Of a DNA stretch of 6,298 nt, positions 1 to 5,449 are shown piece after piece (within the stretch, counting starts at the first letter, position 1; every line of letters begins with the position of its first letter). This DNA is from Thermodesulfobacteriota bacterium (GTDB lineage: Bacteria > Desulfobacterota > S145-22). The position numbers were made by a program, and so were the translations under genes. Location of the stretch: assembly GCA_024763435.1 (NCBI GenBank), contig JANTFN010000104.1, positions 1 through 6,298 of the forward strand. The letters run 5' to 3'. The notes under the pieces are model-generated. The model made no database searches. It was not told where the DNA came from and worked only from the letters and a program-made list of their open reading frames with translations.

Positions 1-57
1 GTGATTTATTTAATTTTTATAACATGGTTTTATTAAATTTAACCCATCGAAATTCAG
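1..57. other. AT-rich intergenic segment
   Basis: Bases 1-50 contain about 10 G or C, far below the surrounding genes. The segment includes the 10-base palindrome TTAAATTTAA and TATAA-like hexamers on both strands, so it could hold a promoter for a gene left of the window. I cannot pair a convincing -35 and -10 with correct spacing, and no reading frame of note is present. Confidence 0.35.
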
Positions 58-104
58 AAGGGGAGTGCCGCGGTGACGTTTTCTGAAAGCGCCACGCCCC
101 TTTT
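56..104. terminator. Long imperfect hairpin after the phosphoesterase gene, possible bidirectional terminator
   Basis: AAGGGGAGTGCCGC (58-71) pairs with GCGCCACGCCCCTT (89-102), giving blocks of 6, 3 and 3 base pairs separated by single mismatches (64/96 and 68/92), with a loop of about 17 bases. It begins immediately after the phosphoesterase stop at 103-105, a usual terminator position. On the plus strand the stem runs into TTTT (101-104). On the minus strand the following bases (CTGAATTTCG) are only moderately T-rich. Termination from either side is therefore plausible but not certain. Confidence 0.45.
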
Positions 105-1305
105 AGATGGCGGTTAGTTTAAGAAGGGTAATCTCAGATGGCGCTCCCACCCGGACAGGCGGCCCCCAGTAACCGGTACCCCGGCTGACATAGATCTGTG
201 TTTCTTTGAACCGGTGCAGGCCCGCCACAAAAGGCTGGTTGAACCCTACAAAAAAATTCCACGGGAAAAACTGTCCACCATGGGTATGGCCGGAAATCTG
301 CAAATCAAACCCGGTCCGAGCGGCACCCCAAATACTCTTGGGCTGATGGGCCAGGAGAATTTTCATATCCGCGGGCGGCGCCCCCATCACGGCCTTTTCG
401 GGATCTGAGCGGTGGCTGGGAAGGAACCCGCCCCCGTTGTAATCGGTCACCCCGCCCACAAGGAGACGCCCACGACCGCGTGAGATGATTCGGTGCTCGT
501 TTAACAGGACCGTAAAACCCAGGGTCTTTATTTTCTTTATCCACGGCACCACACCCGAATAATATTCATGGTTGCCAGTAACAAAAAAGTTCCCTGATTT
601 GGATTTCAAGGCCCCCAGGGGAGCAACATCATGGGTCAGCTGGGAAACCGTTCCGTCCACAAGGTCCCCGGTCAGGACCACGATATCTGCCTTAAGGCCG
701 TTGACCACCCGGACAACTTCTTCCACGAAGGGGCGACGGATGGTGGGGCTGACGTGAATATCGGTAATTTGGACGATTCTGAAACCGTCGAGATTCGCGG
801 GGAGGTCAGTCACGGGAATGGTTATTTTTTTGACCCCCGGGGTTCTTTTTGCCTGCGTAAGTCCGTAAATGGTTAATATGCCGGCAGCGGCCATAATGCC
901 ATAACTGGTACCATTAATAAGAAACACCCTGCGCGATGGGTTTTCAGGAACAACCGCAAGCTTTTTCTTAAGGCCACGTCCGCCGAAACCGATTCTCAGT
1001 ATCTTCACAAAAAGAGCCGGCAATAGCGCTATGTCCCGGATGGCCAGGAACGTAATTGTGAAACTCAGGAAGCCAAGCCCCAGGTATCCCGACCAGACAA
1101 CCACATCGATACAGGTGTTTTCGATCCCGGCTCTTCGAATCAAAATAGTTACAGGGGTGGCAAAAAAAATAGCCACGACGGCCGCACCTATGGCTCTTTT
1201 CCATACACGCCCGAGGCTGGTTTTGCCGAAAAGCCGCCAAGTGAAATAGATGGTCATGCCACCGGCAAAGATAAAAAATATGGCAAAGAAAAGAAATACT
1301 TTCAT
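103..1305 (-). CDS. Membrane-anchored metallophosphoesterase (YkuE/YaeI-like)
   Basis: This 400-residue protein combines an N-terminal membrane region with a calcineurin-like phosphoesterase domain. Hydrophobic segments lie at about 2-22, 38-56, 66-88 and 128-150, with a possible further one at 91-107. Basic residues at 24-37 and 101-126 place those loops in the cytoplasm and the catalytic domain outside it. Metal-site motifs are complete: DIH (182-184), GDLVD (213-217), GNHE (244-247), AHQP with His320, and GHTHGGQ (339-345). SRRVFLI (124-130), just before the last membrane segment, resembles a twin-arginine signal; B. subtilis YkuE, of the same family, is Tat-exported. The start is fixed by an in-frame TAG at 1309-1311, although only a weak ribosome site is visible. 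Related enzymes include cell-wall-associated phosphoesterases and a UDP-diacylglucosamine or phospholipid hydrolase group. The actual substrate is unknown, and no link to the upstream operon is evident. Confidence 0.9.
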   Translation of the reverse strand: MKVFLFFAIFFIFAGGMTIYFTWRLFGKTSLGRVWKRAIGAAVVAIFFATPVTILIRRAGIENTCIDVVVWSGYLGLGFLSFTITFLAIRDIALLPALFVKILRIGFGGRGLKKKLAVVPENPSRRVFLINGTSYGIMAAAGILTIYGLTQAKRTPGVKKITIPVTDLPANLDGFRIVQITDIHVSPTIRRPFVEEVVRVVNGLKADIVVLTGDLVDGTVSQLTHDVAPLGALKSKSGNFFVTGNHEYYSGVVPWIKKIKTLGFTVLLNEHRIISRGRGRLLVGGVTDYNGGGFLPSHRSDPEKAVMGAPPADMKILLAHQPKSIWGAARTGFDLQISGHTHGGQFFPWNFFVGFNQPFVAGLHRFKETQIYVSRGTGYWGPPVRVGAPSEITLLKLTAI

Positions 1306-1384
1306 GGTCTATGCCCGTCAGGGTGTATCGCCCTCCGGGACTCAAGTCAGGTATGGTATGCAGTGTGAGAAATTGATGGAATCA

Positions 1385-1404
1385 CAGTGAAGCGAACTTC
1401 ACTG
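1385..1404 (-). terminator. Perfect 8-bp hairpin with TTCG loop overlapping the dehydrogenase stop
   Basis: On the minus strand the arms are CAGTGAAG and CTTCACTG, with a four-base TTCG loop. The stem includes the dehydrogenase's TGA stop codon (1399-1401). No long T run follows, since the next bases are TGATTCCATCAATTTC, so it is a weak candidate for an intrinsic terminator. It could instead be an mRNA 3'-end-stabilising or processing hairpin between the dehydrogenase and the phosphoesterase. The structure is read directly from the sequence; the role is inferred. Confidence 0.45.
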
Positions 1405-2415
1405 GGTCGGGATGAGGGGAAATGGTACATCCTTTACACGCTCCTTCCACTCGGGAATGAGGTTTTTCGGAACCTTGCCTGAAAAGAAGGCTGTCAGGCC
1501 GTCATAGAGGAGCCTGGCCATCCCCAATCTCGCCTCCAGGGTGGCAGAGCCCACATGGGGAAGCAGGACAACATTGGAAAGCTGTCTCAGGGCCTCGGGC
1601 ACATCGGGTTCGTTTTCATAAACATCCAGTCCCGCACCCCATATTTCCCCTTTTTCCAGTTTTTTAATCAGCGCTGCCTCATCCACAACCGGCCCGCGCG
1701 CGGTATTGATGAAAATCGCGGTAGGTTTAAGGTCATCAAGCCGCTTCCTGTCAATCAAATGACGCGTTTCTTCCGTGAGGGGGACATGGAGTGAGATAAA
1801 ATCAGCCGTTTTGAGAAGGTCTTCCAGCGGCATATAGGTTGCTTCTAATATGGCCTCCTTTTCTTCGGACAACCGCGTTCGACTGGCGTACAGAATCTTC
1901 ATCCCAAATCCAAGGCACCGTCTGGCAAAGGCCTGGCCAATACGGCCCATCCCAACGATACCCACGATTTTACCCGAAAGCCCCTGGCTCAGCAGCAGGG
2001 CGGGTTTCCAGGCCTTAAAACGCCCCGCGACAACATAGGCATGGGCTTCAATAATTCTCCTCGCCACAGCAATCAAAAGGGCAAAGGCGGCATCGGCCGT
2101 GGCATCCGTCAACACATCCGGCGTGTGCAGAACGGGAATGTTTCGTCTGAGGAAAATAGGGACATCAATATTATTATAGCCCACGGCATAATTGGCAACA
2201 ATTTTGAGGTTGGGCGCCGCATCGAGAAGGGCCCTGTCAATGGTATCGGGCATCATAGTAATCACGGCATCCTTGCCCTTTACCTTTTCGAGGAGCTCTT
2301 CGCGCGTGAGCATCCGTTCTTTGTTGCCGATTTCAAGGTCAAAATCGGTTTTAAAAAGTGCCTCAGCCTCCGGGAAAAGCGCTCGAGTCAGTAAAACCTT
2401 AGGTTTCATGGTCAT
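1399..2415 (-). CDS. D-isomer-specific 2-hydroxyacid dehydrogenase (glyoxylate/hydroxypyruvate reductase-like)
   Basis: This 338-residue cytosolic enzyme reversibly reduces a 2-oxoacid to a D-2-hydroxyacid with NAD(P)H. The Rossmann motif GMGRIG (155-160) binds the nucleotide. The catalytic triad of the family is complete: Arg240 in NTARG, Glu269 in ENEP and His287 in PHVGS. Length and spacing match glyoxylate reductases of the GyaR type. After the second strand the sequence is YASRTR (176-181), with no acidic residue at the usual NADH-discriminating position, so NADPH use is plausible. Two ATGs (2415 and 2409) lie 4 and 10 bases after AGGAGG, so the start is uncertain by two residues. The gene begins 20 bases after the ferredoxin stop and is probably co-transcribed with the oxidoreductase operon. 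Glyoxylate, hydroxypyruvate, and aliphatic or aromatic 2-oxoacids are all possible substrates; the sequence does not decide. Confidence 0.92.
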   Translation of the reverse strand: MTMKPKVLLTRALFPEAEALFKTDFDLEIGNKERMLTREELLEKVKGKDAVITMMPDTIDRALLDAAPNLKIVANYAVGYNNIDVPIFLRRNIPVLHTPDVLTDATADAAFALLIAVARRIIEAHAYVVAGRFKAWKPALLLSQGLSGKIVGIVGMGRIGQAFARRCLGFGMKILYASRTRLSEEKEAILEATYMPLEDLLKTADFISLHVPLTEETRHLIDRKRLDDLKPTAIFINTARGPVVDEAALIKKLEKGEIWGAGLDVYENEPDVPEALRQLSNVVLLPHVGSATLEARLGMARLLYDGLTAFFSGKVPKNLIPEWKERVKDVPFPLIPTQ

Positions 2416-2419
2416 TTCT

Positions 2420-2425
2420 CCTCCT
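2420..2425 (-). promoter_or_regulatory. Ribosome binding site of the 2-hydroxyacid dehydrogenase
   Basis: AGGAGG on the minus strand fills much of the 20-base gap after the ferredoxin gene. It is 4 bases from the ATG at 2415 and 10 from the ATG at 2409, so it does not clearly decide between them. It is the strongest Shine-Dalgarno match in the window. Confidence 0.75.
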
Positions 2426-2435
2426 CTGTTGCCGG

Positions 2436-2747
2436 TTAGGCAGCAGGGTTACATCCCTTTTCCGGGATCATCTCGATGGCCGATTTAGGGCAGATGGCGG
2501 CACAGACGCCACACCCCTTGCAATAGTCCTGGTCAATGATAATAAACCCATGATCATCCCTCGTAATGCAGAGATCGGGACACAGCAGGATACATAAATC
2601 GCAGGCATCGCAAAACAGGGAGCCAAGGCACCGCGCGGCCTCCCGCATGGCCTGTTCCCCAAGCGCTTCAAGGGTCAGGGACGCGAAATTTTCCTGAGGA
2701 AGTAATCTGTTCGCGGGCGCTGCCTTGCAGGTACGATAGCCTTTCAT
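2436..2747 (-). CDS. 2x[4Fe-4S] ferredoxin-like subunit of the oxidoreductase
   Basis: This 103-residue protein carries two classic [4Fe-4S] motifs, C46-x2-C49-x2-C52-x3-C56-P and C76-x2-C79-x2-C82-x3-C86-P, so it should carry electrons between the catalytic subunits and the flavoprotein. Its first 40 residues lack a signal peptide and include EAARCL just before the first cluster. That segment resembles the C-terminal ferredoxin extension of many fused GltD-like oxidoreductases, so the protein may be a detached version of that domain. The size (about 11 kDa) matches the small subunit of PadEFGHI-type complexes. The start codon overlaps the FAD subunit's stop as ATGA, with AAGGAG 7 bases upstream. 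Three further cysteines (7, 40 and 60) lie near or outside the motifs. An ordinary soluble ferredoxin is the alternative, but its position makes a dedicated subunit likelier. Confidence 0.9.
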   Translation of the reverse strand: MKGYRTCKAAPANRLLPQENFASLTLEALGEQAMREAARCLGSLFCDACDLCILLCPDLCITRDDHGFIIIDQDYCKGCGVCAAICPKSAIEMIPEKGCNPAA

Positions 2748-4147
2748 GGGGTTTCTCCTTTAAACCGTTTTGAAAGAATAGCGCGTGCCGCTGATATGCC
2801 GCCTGCCATGGCTTCAACGACCGTCGAGGGTCCTGAAACACCGTCTCCGGCGGCAAAAACCCCGTGTCGCGAGGTCTGCATCGCGTCATCAACGCTGATC
2901 AGTCCCCCGGCATTGCACGCAATACCCTCGGATTCAGTAAAGCCAGAGACATCAGGCTGCTGGCCCACCGCGGTGACAATGCCGGTTACGGAAATAACAA
3001 CCGGCCTTTCTTTCAATACGGTAACCGGGCGTGCCCTGCTTTCAGAACGGGTTTCAAATCCCTCCAACTGCCAGCCATCCGCCCCTTTTACAATCGCAGT
3101 GGGGAGAACCCTGAAAAGAAAAGAGACGCCCTCCTCTTCCGCGGCGGCTACCTCCTCCGAGTCGGCGGGCATCTGCTCTTTTGGCCTTCTGTAAAGAACC
3201 GTAACCTCCGGAACGCCCGCGTGCCGGAGGGTTCGAGCCGTATCGATCGCCGCGTTGCCGCCGCCGATAACAGCGACCCGGCTTCCGAGATCCGGAGGGG
3301 TCCCCGCGTGGACCTGACGCAGATAATCGAGGCAGTCAAGGAGGGGTTCAAACGCATCGCTTCCATCTAACGGTAGTTTTCTTCCCTGTGTGGTCCCGAT
3401 GGCCAGGAGAACGGCACGTGCCCCGTCGGCCTCGAGTCCGGAGAGGGTCAGGGCCTCTCCAAGCGCCTTTCCCGTAATGAAGGTAACCCCCATCGCGGCA
3501 AGATAGTTTATTTCATACGTTACATCAGATCGAGACAGACGAAAAGATGGGATGGCCCAGGCCAGCATGCCGCCGATCTCTTCTTCCTTTTCATAGACAA
3601 TGGGTTGAACGCCGTTCTTAACGAGGGTATAAGCGGCAGCGAGACCCGCGGGGCCGCTTCCAATAATGGCGACATGGCCCGTGTGCAGAATTTTCGACGG
3701 CGCGGGGGCCGGCATCCCCGCCTTTTCATAAAGGGCGGCAAAGCGTTTCACGTTTCGGATGGCAAGCGGGGCATCGATTTCTGACCGGTAACACGCGCTT
3801 TCACAGGGGTGAGGACAGATCGTTCCGCAGACAAGCGGCAGGGGATTGGTCTCCCGGACGATATCGACGGCAGCGTCAAAACGCCCCTCGGCCACGGCCT
3901 TCAAATACCCGCGCACATCCTGACCGATGGGGCATGTTGCCTGACAGGGCGGTGCCGTTTCGGTCAGTGGAGTCGGCAGGGGTGATGGCGGATCACCCAT
4001 TCCCTGAAAAACCTTTCCTCTTACAGACGTCTCATCATCCCGAAACCCCTTTTCAATATAAGCGGGGCCCAGGCCGACGCAGACCGTGCAGGTATTACAC
4101 CGTTCCGGGGAAAGGACGGGACGAAGGGTTCTGCCGATAACAGCCAT
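2744..4147 (-). CDS. GltD-like FAD/NAD(P) Fe-S oxidoreductase subunit (PadH-like)
   Basis: This 467-residue flavoprotein belongs to the glutamate synthase small-subunit (GltD) family. Here it probably moves electrons between the 2-oxoacid oxidoreductase and NAD(P), as PadH does in phenylglyoxylate:NAD+ oxidoreductase. An N-terminal CNTCTVC motif places Cys17, Cys20 and Cys23. A GltD-type Fe-S domain follows with Cys68, Cys72, Cys107, Cys111, Cys115 and Cys119 (PPCQATCP; CGTICPHPCESAC). The first Rossmann motif IGSGPAGLAA (162-171) binds FAD. The second, VIGGGNAAID (293-302), binds NAD(P) and is followed by LYRRP (318-322), whose arginines would favour NADPH. The C-terminal FAAGDG (431-436) completes the FAD site. 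One oddity stands out: where a ferredoxin motif would have its fourth cysteine before proline, residue 27 is Gly (codon GGC at 4067-4069). The gene overlaps its neighbours on both sides, which makes a stand-alone glutamate synthase role unlikely; no large subunit is present. Confidence 0.88.
   Translation of the reverse strand: MAVIGRTLRPVLSPERCNTCTVCVGLGPAYIEKGFRDDETSVRGKVFQGMGDPPSPLPTPLTETAPPCQATCPIGQDVRGYLKAVAEGRFDAAVDIVRETNPLPLVCGTICPHPCESACYRSEIDAPLAIRNVKRFAALYEKAGMPAPAPSKILHTGHVAIIGSGPAGLAAAYTLVKNGVQPIVYEKEEEIGGMLAWAIPSFRLSRSDVTYEINYLAAMGVTFITGKALGEALTLSGLEADGARAVLLAIGTTQGRKLPLDGSDAFEPLLDCLDYLRQVHAGTPPDLGSRVAVIGGGNAAIDTARTLRHAGVPEVTVLYRRPKEQMPADSEEVAAAEEEGVSFLFRVLPTAIVKGADGWQLEGFETRSESRARPVTVLKERPVVISVTGIVTAVGQQPDVSGFTESEGIACNAGGLISVDDAMQTSRHGVFAAGDGVSGPSTVVEAMAGGISAARAILSKRFKGETP
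2755..2760 (-). promoter_or_regulatory. Ribosome binding site of the ferredoxin subunit
   Basis: AAGGAG lies on the minus strand 7 bases before the ATG at 2745-2747, inside the end of the FAD-subunit gene. It supports the 103-residue start and independent initiation in addition to ATGA coupling. Confidence 0.8.
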
Positions 4148-4704
4148 TATACCTTTTCCCCTTTTTTTGCCTTTGCACCCAGTTCAAACCCGGCCTTCAG
4201 GGCCGCCAGGTTCGCTTCCCGGAAGCGCGAAGGGGCGTTTTCTTCCACAGCCGCCGTCAGGGATTCCGATGAGATAAGGCCGGTTACTGACGCAAAGGCC
4301 CCCAGCATCACGATATTGGCACCCTGCGGCCCCCCTGATTGTTCGATGGCATTCCCCGTGGCATCGATTCCAAAATGAGGATAGGGAGATCCCGCGTCCG
4401 GAGAAACATTGAAGCGATCATAAAGGATGATGCCATCACGGGACATCTCGGGCAGAAAAAGTTCATAGGCCCCCTGTGACATGGCAACGAGATAATCCGA
4501 AGTCAGGACATGGGGGTAAGTAATCATCTTCTTCCCGAAAATAACTTCGGATTTACAGGCAGAGCCCCGCGCCTGGGCGCCATAGGAATTCGAACTGGCT
4601 ACTTCCAGCCCCTCCTTGACACCGGCAATGCTCAGCAACATACCGGCAAGCACGATACCCTGACCGCCAAACCCGGCAAGCCGTATCTGTATAATATCAG
4701 GCAT
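4147..4704 (-). CDS. korC: 2-oxoacid:acceptor oxidoreductase gamma subunit
   Basis: This 185-residue protein is the gamma subunit of the same complex. In fused 2-oxoacid oxidoreductases the corresponding domain helps bind the CoA substrate. The N-terminal glycine-rich motif GFGGQG sits at residues 11-16. The family signature SYGAQARGSACKSEV follows at 40-54, a variant of the usual YGPE-type sequence, and ANIVMLGAF lies at 129-137. I chose ATG 4702-4704, which has a GGGAG site 9 bases upstream and shares the 8-base overlap ATGCCTGA with the end of the beta gene. A longer form starting at 4743 would add 13 residues inside the beta gene that lack family resemblance. The stop codon shares one base with the start of the next gene (TAATG), which suggests coupled translation and equal subunit supply. 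The protein has no cysteine cluster of its own. Confidence 0.92.
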   Translation of the reverse strand: MPDIIQIRLAGFGGQGIVLAGMLLSIAGVKEGLEVASSNSYGAQARGSACKSEVIFGKKMITYPHVLTSDYLVAMSQGAYELFLPEMSRDGIILYDRFNVSPDAGSPYPHFGIDATGNAIEQSGGPQGANIVMLGAFASVTGLISSESLTAAVEENAPSRFREANLAALKAGFELGAKAKKGEKV

Positions 4705-5449
4705 CGATAAATTCTCCCGTGACAAGGGTATCGGGGCCCTCATTTCCCGTGGCCTCTTCCCGTGAGATGCAGTGGTTCTGAAGGTAGCGGATCATTCCCT
4801 GCGCCTGATCAATCTTGTTCCGCCGTCCAAACTGGGTGGGACAAGGCGAGATGGCCTCAATAAAGCTGAACCCCGGCTTGGTGAGGGCCTTTTTAATCGC
4901 CTCTCTCAGCTGCACCGGCTGTGTGATGGCAAACCGCGCGACATACCGGGCACCCGCCCCTTCGAGGAGTTTACAGAGATCAAAGGGACGGTAAGGATTT
5001 CCCTGAGGCGTCGTGGCGCTGAAACACCCGAGGGGCGTCGTGGAAGCGGCTTGCCCCCCCGTCATGCCATAGATCATGTTATTGGCGCAGATAACCGTCA
5101 GGTCGATATCGCGCCGTGCCGCGTGAATCAGATGATTCCCCCCGATCGAGGTCAGGTCTCCATCCCCTCCAATCACCATGACCTTCAGGGCCGGATTCAC
5201 CAGCTTTGCCCCCGTGGCAAAGGCAATGGCGCGCCCGTGGAGGGTATGAAGGGTATCGGCGTTAAAGTTGGGGCTCGGAATCCAGCCGGCGCACCCGATC
5301 CCGGAAACGAAAAGCATCTCGTCCATATCCCACCCCAGGTCCTCAATCGCGCGAAGAATGGTCCCCATCAGGGTCCCATGACCACAGCCGGGGCAGAAGG
5401 GGGTGTTTTCGATTTCCGGGCGGATATATCCCGCGAGGTCACGTGTCAT
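4697..5449 (-). CDS. korB: 2-oxoacid:acceptor oxidoreductase beta subunit (TPP- and Fe-S-binding)
   Basis: This 250-residue protein is the catalytic TPP-binding beta subunit, which decarboxylates the 2-oxoacid and passes electrons to a [4Fe-4S] cluster. Visible motifs are CPGCGHG (19-25), GIGCAGW (50-56), HGRAIAFATG (71-80), the TPP/Mg motif GDGD (95-98) with NN (123-124), YGMTGGQ (127-133) and CPTQFGRRN (203-211). Cysteines 19, 22, 53 and 203 have the spacing of the four cluster ligands known in 2-oxoacid:ferredoxin oxidoreductase beta subunits. I chose ATG 5447-5449 over the upstream in-frame ATG at 5533. It follows an AAAGGA site by 9 bases and overlaps the alpha stop as ATGA, and the extra 28 residues of the longer form would lie inside alpha and look unlike the family. 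The length is normal for the short KorB class, which lacks the C-terminal extension of fused pyruvate enzymes. The substrate is not assignable. Confidence 0.94.
   Translation of the reverse strand: MTRDLAGYIRPEIENTPFCPGCGHGTLMGTILRAIEDLGWDMDEMLFVSGIGCAGWIPSPNFNADTLHTLHGRAIAFATGAKLVNPALKVMVIGGDGDLTSIGGNHLIHAARRDIDLTVICANNMIYGMTGGQAASTTPLGCFSATTPQGNPYRPFDLCKLLEGAGARYVARFAITQPVQLREAIKKALTKPGFSFIEAISPCPTQFGRRNKIDQAQGMIRYLQNHCISREEATGNEGPDTLVTGEFIDA
4714..4718 (-). promoter_or_regulatory. Ribosome binding site deciding the gamma-subunit start
   Basis: GGGAG on the minus strand lies 9 bases before the ATG at 4702-4704, inside the end of the beta gene. It favours the 185-residue form over a start at 4743. 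Confidence 0.6.

Noticed and set aside
968..1345. A 125-residue minus-strand frame overlapping the start of the phosphoesterase gene
   Set aside because: It is out of frame with the membrane segments of the phosphoesterase, rich in His, Cys and Arg, and has no recognisable family.
1306..1398. Promoter for the phosphoesterase gene in the 93-base gap
   Set aside because: TTGAGT and GATACA hexamers occur on the minus strand but are only 10 bases apart, and no other pair has acceptable spacing.
2864..3370. A 168-residue plus-strand open frame within the FAD-subunit gene
   Set aside because: It lies wholly opposite conserved GltD-like sequence, has no family motif, and its composition is typical of antisense shadow frames.
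2744..4147. Glutamate synthase small subunit (GltD) as the function of the FAD protein
   Set aside because: The fold family fits, but no glutamate synthase large subunit is nearby and the gene overlaps oxidoreductase subunits on both sides, so a dedicated electron-transfer subunit is favoured.
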